Made by a program: the position numbers and the translations under genes
From: Candidatus Njordarchaeota archaeon
GTDB lineage: Archaea; Thermoproteota; JANJXX01; Panguiarchaeales; Panguiarchaeaceae
DNA length: 9,579 nt
Reading direction: 5' to 3'
NCBI GenBank assembly: GCA_029855985.1
Contig: JAGSHR010000161.1
Coordinates: forward strand, 1 to 9,579
The notes under the pieces: model-generated
Seen by the model: only the letters and a program-made list of their open reading frames with translations
Databases searched by the model: none
Told to the model about the DNA's origin: nothing
Part shown: positions 1 to 6,225 of the stretch, in pieces
How the letters are laid out: the number at the start of each line of letters is the position of its first letter
Numbering within the stretch: position 1 is the first letter of the stretch

Positions 1-651
1 ATATTCGCGGATATGGCTTATAGGTTAATTAATATTTATGGCGTAAAACCTGGAGATGATGTTGTTATTCTGGGAGCGGGGAAAACAGGTTTAGATCTCG
101 CCTCTAAACTTAGGGAGGTGGGTGTGAACGTTAAAGCCTTGGTGGATATAGTAGGAGAGAAACCTGTCGATCACGAAAATGTTTACTGGCACCATACGGT
201 GCACCGCGCTATCGGTGACTTCAATGTTAAAGCTGTGGAGATAGTCAAAGTTGATTCAAGTGGGGAACCCTTGCCTGATAGTTCAATAAAATTGGAGTGC
301 GACACGTTAATAATCGCTACTGGTTTTAGACCGCTCTTCGAGTTACCCTCTCAGCTTAAGCCTAGACTGAGGTATGTGGAAGAAATTGATAGTTTTGCTC
401 CTATCAGGAACCCATACTTTGAAACCACTGTTAAAGGCCTCTATGTTATTGGGGACATTATAGATTTTGACGAGCTAGAATTACATGAGAATATCGCGGA
501 ACTCGCCAGTATAGGGATTTTAAAGAATCTCGGAAAAGCGAAAATAGAGGATGCAACAGAGAGCATCGAGGAATTCCATTCAATCATCGAGGATGCTGGT
601 TTAATGTCTGCATATAACAAGGTGATTGTGGAACAAGGAGGTGGAGAATAA
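1..651 (+). CDS. FAD/NAD(P)-binding subunit of an amine/proline dehydrogenase-type complex (5' partial)
   Basis: This is the C-terminal part of a pyridine-nucleotide-disulfide-oxidoreductase-like flavoprotein. The frame is open to the window edge (four codons precede the first ATG at 13), and the usual N-terminal FAD domain is missing, so the true start lies upstream. Counting from that ATG, a second Rossmann motif GAGKTG is at residues 21-26, the ATG-type loop IATGFRP at 101-107, and the FAD-binding GLYVIGD at 142-148. The family is that of HcnB, opine oxidase A and the alpha subunit of archaeal dye-linked L-proline dehydrogenase, which accept electrons from a DAO-type partner. The next two genes fit that complex. 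The stop TAA overlaps the next start by one base, implying translational coupling. Family is well supported; substrate is not shown. No cysteine cluster is visible in this part; the only cysteine, at 96, sits before the ATG loop. Confidence 0.85.
   Translation: MFADMAYRLINIYGVKPGDDVVILGAGKTGLDLASKLREVGVNVKALVDIVGEKPVDHENVYWHHTVHRAIGDFNVKAVEIVKVDSSGEPLPDSSIKLECDTLIIATGFRPLFELPSQLKPRLRYVEEIDSFAPIRNPYFETTVKGLYVIGDIIDFDELELHENIAELASIGILKNLGKAKIEDATESIEEFHSIIEDAGLMSAYNKVIVEQGGGE
637..643 (+). promoter_or_regulatory. Shine-Dalgarno site of the BFD-like gene
   Basis: GGAGGTG lies inside the 3' end of the upstream gene, 7 bases before the ATG at 651. It is close to the full complement of the archaeal 16S 3' end and supports the start at the TAATG overlap. 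Confidence 0.8.
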
Positions 652-929
652 TGGTTGATAAAAAATTTGTATGTTTATGCGAAGATGTGACAGAGGAGGA
701 TGTTATCCGCGCTATTAGAGAAGGCTTTGATGACATTTTTTCTCTCAGAATGTTTACTGGCGCAGGAACAGGCTTTTGTCAAGGAAAATTCTGCATAATG
801 AATCTAGTAAAAATATTGGCAAGAGAGAAGGGCAAAAAAGTTGAAGAAGTCGGTACGCCAAGCTTTAGAACACCAATAATGCCGATTCCCGTGGAGGAAA
901 TAGTTGGAGGGGGAGAAGATGAAGAGTAG
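651..929 (+). CDS. BFD-like [2Fe-2S] protein of the dehydrogenase complex
   Basis: Protein of 92 residues. It has four cysteines in the order C8-x-C10, then C43-x4-C48 within the segment GTGFCQGKFC. This is the variant of the BFD-like [2Fe-2S] domain (CxC...CQGxxC) found in proline dehydrogenase, opine oxidase and hydrogen cyanide synthase systems, either fused to a flavoprotein or as a separate small protein. Here it is separate. Expected role (inference): bind one Fe-S cluster and relay or structure electron transfer between the two flavoprotein subunits encoded on each side. The C-terminal third (about residue 60 onward) is a proline- and acid-rich tail ending in an E/D run and carries no recognised motif. 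The gene overlaps its upstream neighbour by 1 base and its downstream neighbour by 11 bases. Start is fixed by the strong Shine-Dalgarno site. Confidence 0.85.
   Translation: MVDKKFVCLCEDVTEEDVIRAIREGFDDIFSLRMFTGAGTGFCQGKFCIMNLVKILAREKGKKVEEVGTPSFRTPIMPIPVEEIVGGGEDEE
906..915 (+). promoter_or_regulatory. Shine-Dalgarno site deciding the start of the DAO-family gene
   Basis: GGAGGGGGAG ends 3 bases before the ATG at 919; the core GGAGG is 8 bases away. The frame could be extended to a TTG at 904, but that codon lies directly on and before this purine run, so ATG 919 is the better start. Confidence 0.75.
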
Positions 930-2064
930 ATACGAGTATGTCATAATTGGAGCTGGGGTATCAGGACTCTTCACTGCTTACCATTTAGCGCAGAGGGGGA
1001 TACATGATATAATTGTTATTGAGAAGAATTACCCAGCAGCGGGTGGAACGGGCAGATGTGCAGGAGGAGCTAGGGCGCAGTGGGCTACGGAGGAAAACAT
1101 AACCCTCGTAAAGAATAGTATACCCATGTGGAAGAGGCTCACGGATGAAATTGGTTTTAATATTTGGTTTCGCCAAGGCGGTTATTTGATAATGGCTCAT
1201 AACGAGAAGCAAGCTGAGTTGCTCGTGAAAGGAGTTAAAATACAGAGAAGACTTGGGTGGAAGACGAAAATCATTGAGGACCCTGAAGAAGTTAAAAGGA
1301 TCGCTCCCTGGGTTAACCCTTACGATATGACCTTAGCCACATTTAACCCGAAGGATAGCGTGATTTTTCCATTTGCACCAGCTTGGGGATTATGGAGATT
1401 CCTAAGGGAGCAAAATATTACTCTCTTAAAGGGGGAAGGCGTTACTGGGTTAAAAGCAGAGGGAAACCGCGTGGTTAAGGTGGTCACTGAGAAACGTACC
1501 ATCGAAGCTGATGTCGTGATCTCGGCAGCGGGAACTCACAATAGGGAAATACTGGAAACAGTTGGTGGCGAGTGGCCCACAAAGAGAGAAAAACACCAGA
1601 TTATTGTTACTCTACCATACAAGTTTTTCTTCAATCCCCTCATAATATCCTTTAAGCACAGTTTCTACATGACCCAAACAATGCGAGGCGAACTCGTTTT
1701 AGGTATAGGGAAAATCGAAGGCGATCATGAAACATTCTTACCTACCGCAGAGTTCTTATACGAGGTTGCAAGAGCCCTAGTTGACTTAATGCCAAGTTTA
1801 AGAAAAGTTAAGATCATGAGACACTGGGCTGGGCACTATGATGTTTCACCGGACGGTAAACCCATCGCGGATAGAGTTGGAAATTTTGAAAACTTATATG
1901 TTATTGGTGCTGGTAGTGGACATGGATTTATGGTGTCACCTTATCTAACCAAGTTGTTCGCGGACTACATTATAAGGGGCAGAAAGGAGTTCCCATTGAA
2001 CAAGCTCGGATTTGATAGGTTTAAGAGCAAAAAATTGGAACCCGAACCCTTCGTTGTAGGTTAG
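919..2064 (+). CDS. DAO-family FAD-dependent oxidoreductase, proline dehydrogenase / sarcosine oxidase beta-like subunit
   Basis: Catalytic flavoprotein subunit of 381 residues, usual length for SoxB / PDH-beta proteins. The N-terminal dinucleotide fold has GAGVSG at 11-16 and E35 at the end of the second strand for the FAD ribose. The segment GGTGRCAGGARAQWATEEN (42-60) matches the flavin-proximal loop typical of the sarcosine oxidase beta / dye-linked L-proline dehydrogenase branch. The C-terminal signature follows the family pattern: RHWAGHYDVSPDGKPIADR at 301-319 and NLYVIGAGSGHGFMVSP at 325-341. Expected reaction (family knowledge): oxidation of a secondary amine or amino acid such as L-proline, sarcosine or a related compound, with electrons leaving through the two upstream gene products. 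Substrate cannot be read from sequence. Cytoplasmic; no signal peptide. Last gene of its operon, ending 4 bases from the convergent ABC ATPase gene. Confidence 0.85.
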   Translation: MKSRYEYVIIGAGVSGLFTAYHLAQRGIHDIIVIEKNYPAAGGTGRCAGGARAQWATEENITLVKNSIPMWKRLTDEIGFNIWFRQGGYLIMAHNEKQAELLVKGVKIQRRLGWKTKIIEDPEEVKRIAPWVNPYDMTLATFNPKDSVIFPFAPAWGLWRFLREQNITLLKGEGVTGLKAEGNRVVKVVTEKRTIEADVVISAAGTHNREILETVGGEWPTKREKHQIIVTLPYKFFFNPLIISFKHSFYMTQTMRGELVLGIGKIEGDHETFLPTAEFLYEVARALVDLMPSLRKVKIMRHWAGHYDVSPDGKPIADRVGNFENLYVIGAGSGHGFMVSPYLTKLFADYIIRGRKEFPLNKLGFDRFKSKKLEPEPFVVG

Positions 2065-2071
2065 AAACCTA
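2057..2071. terminator. Inverted repeat over both convergent stop codons
   Basis: TAGGTT-AGA-AACCTA is a perfect 6-bp inverted repeat with a 3-base loop. It contains the TAG stops of both converging genes (2062-2064 on plus, 2071-2069 on minus). On plus it is followed by a T-rich stretch to about 2088 (ATTTTCAATTATTTTT); on minus the transcript reaches a T6 run at about 2034-2029. It could act as a bidirectional transcript end. Archaeal termination depends mainly on the T-tract, so the stem may be incidental. Confidence 0.4.
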
Positions 2072-2749
2072 ATTTTCAATTATTTTTCCGTCTCTAATCT
2101 TTACTATTCTCTCCATTTTCTCAGCCACCATCGGGTTGTGTGTCACTAAGATTAATGTACCGTTTTCCTCCTTAACCGAGTCCTTTAAGACCCCTATAAC
2201 TAACTCGCTGGTTTCCGTGTCAAGCTCACCGGTCGGTTCATCAGCTAGAATTATTGACGGCTTATTTGCTAAAGCTCTCGCAATAGCTACCCTTTGCTGC
2301 TCTCCACCGCTTAACTCGCTTGGCCGATGATTAAGTCTATCGCCCAAACCAACTAGTCTTAATAGGTGAATTGCCCTTTTTCTTCGCTCTTCTCGCGGCT
2401 TTCCAGCGATTATCATGGGTAACTCAACGTTCTCAAGCGCAGTTAGGATTGGAATCAGGTTGTGAAACTGGAAGATAAACCCTATTGTGGTTCTTCTTAG
2501 AAGCGTTAAGTCCTTTTCCTTCAGATTTAATATGTTCCTTCCGTTAATATAGACCTCGCCCCTTGTCGGTTTATCGAGTGTACCTATTATGTTCAAGAGG
2601 GTTGTTTTTCCGCTACCGCTTGGCCCCATTATTGCAATCATCTCGCCTTTACCAACAGAGAAGTTCACACCCCTAAGTGCGTGTATCTCCGCTAAGCCTA
2701 ACCTGTAAACTTTGTGAACATCTATGAGTTCAACTACTTTTTCCGCCAA
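2069..2749 (-). CDS. ABC transporter ATPase, MacB/LolD type
   Basis: Nucleotide-binding subunit of 226 residues. All catalytic elements are present: Walker A GPSGSGKTT (42-50), Q-loop Q94 within FQFHN, signature LSGGE (146-150) followed by QQRVAIARAL, Walker B IILADEP (166-172) with catalytic E171, D-loop GELD (174-177) and switch H204. The text around Walker A, the Q-loop and the signature is that of the MacB/LolD/FtsE group, which pairs with FtsX-fold permeases. The matching permease is the divergent gene at 2907. The start is TTG at 2749: a TAA stop lies directly upstream in frame and AAGGTG (2762-2757) sits 7 bases before it. Acts at the cytoplasmic face, hydrolysing ATP to drive shape changes in the permease. 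Substrate unknown. Divergent rather than co-operonic placement is unusual for this family. Confidence 0.93.
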   Translation of the reverse strand: MAEKVVELIDVHKVYRLGLAEIHALRGVNFSVGKGEMIAIMGPSGSGKTTLLNIIGTLDKPTRGEVYINGRNILNLKEKDLTLLRRTTIGFIFQFHNLIPILTALENVELPMIIAGKPREERRKRAIHLLRLVGLGDRLNHRPSELSGGEQQRVAIARALANKPSIILADEPTGELDTETSELVIGVLKDSVKEENGTLILVTHNPMVAEKMERIVKIRDGKIIEN

Positions 2750-2756
2750 TTAAGAA

Positions 2757-2762
2757 CACCTT
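2757..2762 (-). promoter_or_regulatory. Shine-Dalgarno site supporting a TTG start for the ABC ATPase
   Basis: On the minus strand AAGGTG lies 7 bases before TTG at 2749. An in-frame TAA immediately precedes the TTG, so no longer reading is possible. Confidence 0.65.
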
Positions 2763-2781
2763 ACCATAGAGATAAACCATT

Positions 2782-2796
2782 TATTTACGGTAAATA
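2782..2796. promoter_or_regulatory. Palindromic operator candidate, copy 1 (ATPase side)
   Basis: TATTTAC-G-GTAAATA is a perfect 15-bp palindrome around a single central base. It ends 32 bases before the ATPase start. A second palindrome of the same design lies at 2877-2891 and matches it at 13 of 15 positions, differing only by a compensated pair. This suggests a dimeric DNA-binding regulator. Its identity is unknown and no regulator gene is in the window. Confidence 0.65.
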
Positions 2797-2801
2797 TTAT
2801 A
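2794..2801 (-). promoter_or_regulatory. Possible TATA element for the ABC ATPase
   Basis: TATAATAT on the minus strand. Using the usual archaeal spacing of about 26 bases, transcription would begin near 2772 and the leader would include the Shine-Dalgarno site. It overlaps operator copy 1 by three bases, a position where a bound protein could block TBP. This is assignment by eye. Confidence 0.35.
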
Positions 2802-2876
2802 CGGAACTAAAAAAGTATATCTTTTTTGTATTAAGTTTAAGCTTGGTCAATTATGCTTGAAAAACTCCGCTAAGGG

Positions 2877-2891
2877 TATTAACGGTTAATA
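2877..2891. promoter_or_regulatory. Palindromic operator candidate, copy 2 (permease side)
   Basis: TATTAAC-G-GTTAATA is a perfect 15-bp palindrome ending 15 bases before ATG 2907 and 27 before ATG 2919. It has the same central CGG and arm length as copy 1. The two centres (2789 and 2884) are 95 bp apart, near nine helical turns, so two bound dimers could lie on the same face of the DNA. Confidence 0.65.
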
Positions 2892-2893
2892 TA
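2886..2893 (+). promoter_or_regulatory. Possible TATA element for the permease
   Basis: TTAATATA lies almost wholly inside operator copy 2. With archaeal spacing, transcription would start near 2915, after the ATG at 2907 but just before the in-frame ATG at 2919, which would give a nearly leaderless mRNA. If 2907 is the true start, another element such as GTTTAAGC at 2835-2842 must be used. Confidence 0.3.
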
Positions 2894-2906
2894 GTGGTTC
2901 TCTCAC

Positions 2907-5573
2907 ATGTTGACTTTGATGGGCTTAAAGAATGCTCAAAGAAGGAAGTCTAGGACCGTTATTGTTATAATCGCCATTATGCTTGCTACGGCGCTTTACT
3001 CTGGATTAGACGTGATGAACAATAGTGCTGTGTCAACAACCATAAACGTTTATACGAGTTACCTTGGTGATTTCGACATCATGATCACAAATACAGCTAA
3101 CCCTTTCTTCAACGCCACTTACACGATAAGTAAAGTAATCGAGATAAGTGATGTTTATAGTGTAGCCCCAAGATTCCTAACCGCTGGTGGCATACTTACA
3201 TTTGGGTTACCAATAAAGGTAGCGATTGTTGGATTGAACTTAAGCATAGAAGAGGGAATAGGCAGATTCACTTTTATTCAAGGTTCACCCGAAAATCTAA
3301 CAGGCAGAAACGTATTCATACTGAAAACGTTTGCGGACACTTATGGTTATAAAATAGGAGACGAACTGACAGTCTATACAGTTAATGCCTCCAATAATCT
3401 TATCGAATTAAATCTCAAGGTAGCAGCGATCGTTGAGCAGTATGGCAAACTACCGTCAAACATTGAAAACGCGCTTTTCATTGACCTCAACTATCTCCAA
3501 AACCAGACTGGTTTTAACGACAAAATAAATTTGCTCCTAATAAAGTTGAACCCGATCAATAGTGGTAACGTTCAAGGATTAATCTCTTATATAACCCTAA
3601 AAGCCAGAGAGATACAAGAAGCCCTAGGTTTTGACTACAAAGTAATCCCGATTAAGGCGACAATATTAGACACTGTTTCCCAACAAGTTCAAGGATTCAT
3701 AGCAATACTACAAGTATTCGCATCCTTAACCCTAATTATGGCAATTATACTCGTTTTCACAGCAACAATTATGAATCTCAATGATAGAGTAAGAGAAATC
3801 GGTATTCTCAGATCGATGGGAGCTAGCAAACTTGACATACTAAAAATTTTCGTTTCAGAAAACATGTTTTACGGGCTAGTAGGTGGCATACTAGGACTAG
3901 TGGCCGGATACCTTATTTTCGGGTACTTCGCGTTCAAACTGTTTATACCTGGAGAACTAGAAAAATTCGCTACAATCAGTTTGGAAACAAACACTATATT
4001 GTTATCCATCACGCTAGGTGTAATCTCAAGTCTACTCGGCGGAAGCTACGCGATTTACTCCGCTTTAAAGGTAACCCCCGCTGAAGCAATGGCACCTCAA
4101 GCGAGAAGAATGAAGATAATTGAAACAATGCAAAAAATGTTAGATCCCAGCTCTCCCATCCAATCCGCTTTCTATGTTGGCGTTTTAACTTTCCTTGTTT
4201 CCAGTTTTCTGCTTGTTTTCTTGCCAATAATAGGGTTCACGGGTGATATATTACTAATATTTTCAGCAATTTTCTCGATGATACTACTTTCACTACTGGG
4301 GGTTATACTCTTACTAATAAGTCTCACACCAAAACTCATTGACAAATTAAGAAAAATTTCATTCTTAAAAGACCGGTTCTCCATGATCCTCTCTTCAATT
4401 AACTTTTTGAGAAGCAAGAGGAGAAGCCTTATAGGAGTCTTCATGATTTCCCTGACAGTTGCCTCTATAATCAATCTAGGCTTAACAATGGAGGGGCAAA
4501 AATACAATGTGGTAAGCACAATTAAAGTATCACAAGGAGCCGACATCGTAGTATACTGCAATGAACCCGTCCCCCTCAAGAACATTAGCGTTCTAAAACA
4601 GGTTACCGGTATTGCCTCCTTTACACCAGTAACAAGAAGTATAAATGTTGAAGTTGGAGATATTGTGTATTGGAAACGAGCAACCGTCAACATTTACGGA
4701 ATAAATACCACTGCTTACCCAAACGCCTCGTATATCCGAGAATTTAACAGCGATTTCAACACCACCGCCTTCACTGTACTTGGTGAAGAAAATTACACTA
4801 CAATCATTCCGAGTGGCCTAGCGGATAAATTGAACGTCAAGGTGGGTGACAAGATTCGTTTCACCTTGTTTACTAGAACTATAACTCTTAAAATAATTAG
4901 CGTGCTTGACATCGCTCCTGGATTCAAGTTTACGAGGTTTAAACAAAAATCTGAGAACGTGGATATAATCGTTTCCCTTTCGACAATGAAAGCACTGGTG
5001 GATAACAATTTATTTGCAGAAAGAATTCTTGTCAAGTTGAAACCCAATGTTGACCCTCAAATTATTGCGAGCAATATCACTAAGATCCTGGGAGAAAATT
5101 TTGATGTCCAAGTTGTCCCAACACAATCCTTAATACAAAGAAACATTGAGGGAATTAATCAGTTCCAAAGTATTTTGTCATCAATACTGTACTTTGCGCT
5201 TATTGTTGCTGTATTAGGTCACATAACGATGATAACTGCTTCTATCTATGAAAGACTCTGGGAGATAAGTATGATTAGGGCAATTGGTGCAACGAGAAAT
5301 CAAATCATCTTAACTTTCCAAGTCGAAACAATACTGTTAGCAGTTATAGGTTACATAATTGGTTTAATCAGCGCCTCAACAATCTACATAATGCAAACAT
5401 TCGCAAACAACTTGATAAGCGAGATTCCAACGCCAATTGTTGCCCCTATACAATTGTTGGTAAATGTATTTATAGCTGTGACAATCCCCTCTTCCATTAT
5501 AGCTTACGTAATGGTCACAAGGTTCACTAGACGAAACATAGCTGAGAATATAAGAAAAGCTCTAGAACTATGA
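2907..5573 (+). CDS. Large MacB/FtsX-type ABC transporter permease with two extracellular domains
   Basis: Membrane protein of 888 residues, about twice a single FtsX-type permease. Predicted by eye: helix 1 at 16-35; a first large extracellular (MacB-PCD-like) loop about 36-262; helices 2-4 near 264-290, 319-345 and 363-386 (first FtsX domain, with EIGILRSMGASKLDI before helix 3); helices 5-6 near 422-445 and 448-474; helix 7 near 508-528; a second extracellular domain about 530-752; then helices 8-10 near 755-780, 806-828 and 847-872 (second FtsX domain, with EISMIRAIGATRNQI). The duplicated signature EI..(L/I)R(S/A)(M/I)GA(S/T) is diagnostic of the family. All 12 N-x-S/T sequons fall in the two outer domains. 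The partner ATPase is divergent at 2749. The N-terminus MLTLMGLKNAQRRK resembles family N-termini and favours 2907, but 2919 is an alternative start; neither has a Shine-Dalgarno site. Likely role: export or mechanotransmission on a lipid or peptide; substrate unknown. Confidence 0.9.
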   Translation: MLTLMGLKNAQRRKSRTVIVIIAIMLATALYSGLDVMNNSAVSTTINVYTSYLGDFDIMITNTANPFFNATYTISKVIEISDVYSVAPRFLTAGGILTFGLPIKVAIVGLNLSIEEGIGRFTFIQGSPENLTGRNVFILKTFADTYGYKIGDELTVYTVNASNNLIELNLKVAAIVEQYGKLPSNIENALFIDLNYLQNQTGFNDKINLLLIKLNPINSGNVQGLISYITLKAREIQEALGFDYKVIPIKATILDTVSQQVQGFIAILQVFASLTLIMAIILVFTATIMNLNDRVREIGILRSMGASKLDILKIFVSENMFYGLVGGILGLVAGYLIFGYFAFKLFIPGELEKFATISLETNTILLSITLGVISSLLGGSYAIYSALKVTPAEAMAPQARRMKIIETMQKMLDPSSPIQSAFYVGVLTFLVSSFLLVFLPIIGFTGDILLIFSAIFSMILLSLLGVILLLISLTPKLIDKLRKISFLKDRFSMILSSINFLRSKRRSLIGVFMISLTVASIINLGLTMEGQKYNVVSTIKVSQGADIVVYCNEPVPLKNISVLKQVTGIASFTPVTRSINVEVGDIVYWKRATVNIYGINTTAYPNASYIREFNSDFNTTAFTVLGEENYTTIIPSGLADKLNVKVGDKIRFTLFTRTITLKIISVLDIAPGFKFTRFKQKSENVDIIVSLSTMKALVDNNLFAERILVKLKPNVDPQIIASNITKILGENFDVQVVPTQSLIQRNIEGINQFQSILSSILYFALIVAVLGHITMITASIYERLWEISMIRAIGATRNQIILTFQVETILLAVIGYIIGLISASTIYIMQTFANNLISEIPTPIVAPIQLLVNVFIAVTIPSSIIAYVMVTRFTRRNIAENIRKALEL

Positions 5574-5597
5574 GAACAAGGTTTGTTAAAAAGCAAT

Positions 5598-5607
5598 CTT
5601 AAATATA
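5598..5607 (+). promoter_or_regulatory. TATA-box promoter of the YbjN-like gene
   Basis: CTTAAATATA is preceded by the A-rich AAAAAGCAAT (5588-5597), as expected for a BRE-TATA pair. The usual spacing puts transcription initiation near 5629, about 9 bases before ATG 5638. The gene therefore probably has its own promoter with a very short leader and no clear Shine-Dalgarno site. Confidence 0.5.
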
Positions 5608-5608
5608 A

Positions 5609-5614
5609 TTTTTT
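5609..5614 (+). terminator. Possible T-tract terminator of the permease gene
   Basis: A run of six T lies 35 bases after the permease stop, the only T-tract in the short gap before the next gene. Archaeal RNA polymerase can release at such runs. It overlaps the downstream promoter region, so the call is weak. Confidence 0.25.
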
Positions 5615-5633
5615 GTAAGAAACTTGAAGAGAT

Positions 5634-5651
5634 AATAATGGTGCCATTATT
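5634..5651. promoter_or_regulatory. Inverted repeat across the start codon of the YbjN-like gene
   Basis: AATAATGG-TG-CCATTATT has perfect 8-bp arms with a 2-base spacer and includes ATG 5638. It could be an operator just downstream of the predicted transcription start, or an RNA hairpin (7-bp stem, GUGC loop) that masks the start codon. Chance remains possible. Confidence 0.35.
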
Positions 5652-6219
5652 GAGCAGCGAAAACCTTGACGATATTGTTAGGAGACTGCTTGAAACTGAC
5701 CCAACAAAAGTCGAATCTAGATTGATAAGCTACACCCAATTGATATCGTTGTATTTCAATAATTTATCAATAGTTAAGCACTCAGAAAACTATATTGAGC
5801 TCTCATATGAACTTGATGTAGACTGCTCAGAAGGAAGAAAAAAACTAACCAACATGTATATTGACCAAAAAATCATCATTAATGTGCTTAAAGACCCCAT
5901 GGGCGTTAAATCATGGGTAAAGATTAGAGCACCCCTAATCAAAATTGACAAGGTTAAACCAGATCAGAGAGGAAAACTGTTTGAGGACCTATTGAGAGCT
6001 AACTACAAGGTTCACGAATTCGCCTTTGATATCTGTGATGACAATTACATTGGAGTTACAGAAGACATTTATATTCCAGCTTTGACATTCGATGTCTTCG
6101 TCGAAGAATTCAACGCCGTTTTAAGGGCAATATCATACTTCTACGAAAACATTGCAACCAAATATGACATTGAGGTAGAATGTAAAGAAAAAGGAAATAT
6201 AAGCCAATTATATGACTGA
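5638..6219 (+). CDS. YbjN / type III secretion chaperone-like protein, function unknown
   Basis: Soluble protein of 193 residues with no signal peptide or membrane segment. Residues 1-50 look helical (LDDIVRRLLETDPTKVESRLISYTQLISLYF). A beta-rich middle follows, including the VKSWVKIRAPLIKI strand pair near 91-104. Then comes a stretch like the YbjN / CesT-type fold: LFEDLLRANYKVHEFAFDI (114-132), a short turn strand (DDNYIGVTEDI) and a closing amphipathic helix FDVFVEEFNAVLRAISYFYENI (about 151-172). The pattern LL.aN....FA.d....IGv.....l..l....f...l is what suggests the family; it was recognised by eye, without a search. In bacteria such domains bind other proteins; no partner is indicated here. 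It seems to be a single-gene unit with its own promoter, ending 6 bases from the convergent pheT stop. Start is the first ATG. Confidence 0.75.
   Translation: MVPLLSSENLDDIVRRLLETDPTKVESRLISYTQLISLYFNNLSIVKHSENYIELSYELDVDCSEGRKKLTNMYIDQKIIINVLKDPMGVKSWVKIRAPLIKIDKVKPDQRGKLFEDLLRANYKVHEFAFDICDDNYIGVTEDIYIPALTFDVFVEEFNAVLRAISYFYENIATKYDIEVECKEKGNISQLYD
6184..6197 (-). terminator. Possible pyrimidine-rich terminator downstream of pheT
   Basis: On the minus strand TTTCCTTTTTCTTT occurs about 30 bases past the pheT stop, inside the 3' end of the convergent gene. It is the most T-rich segment after pheT and fits archaeal T-tract termination. No stem was seen. Confidence 0.3.
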
Positions 6220-6225
6220 AACATT

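Noticed and set aside
13..651. Complete 212-residue gene starting at ATG 13
   Set aside because: The frame is open to the window edge, there is no ribosome site in the 12 bases before it, and the protein begins at the second Rossmann fold, so it is the tail of a longer gene.
904..918. TTG 904 as start of the DAO-family gene
   Set aside because: It would put the strong purine-rich ribosome site inside the coding region and add MEGEK, which the family does not need; ATG 919 is well spaced from that site.
919..2064. Naming the DAO gene soxB or assigning L-proline as its substrate
   Set aside because: Motifs place it in the sarcosine oxidase beta / proline dehydrogenase beta branch, but no residue visible here separates the substrates, so no symbol was given.
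2750..2906. Small RNA or small gene in the divergent spacer
   Set aside because: No C/D-box pattern, no stable long stem and no open frame with a ribosome site were seen; the spacer is explained by promoters and the two palindromes.
4172..4693. 173-codon open frame on minus inside the permease gene
   Set aside because: It lies wholly antisense to a clear membrane-protein frame, has no recognisable motif and no ribosome site; it reflects the composition of the opposite strand.
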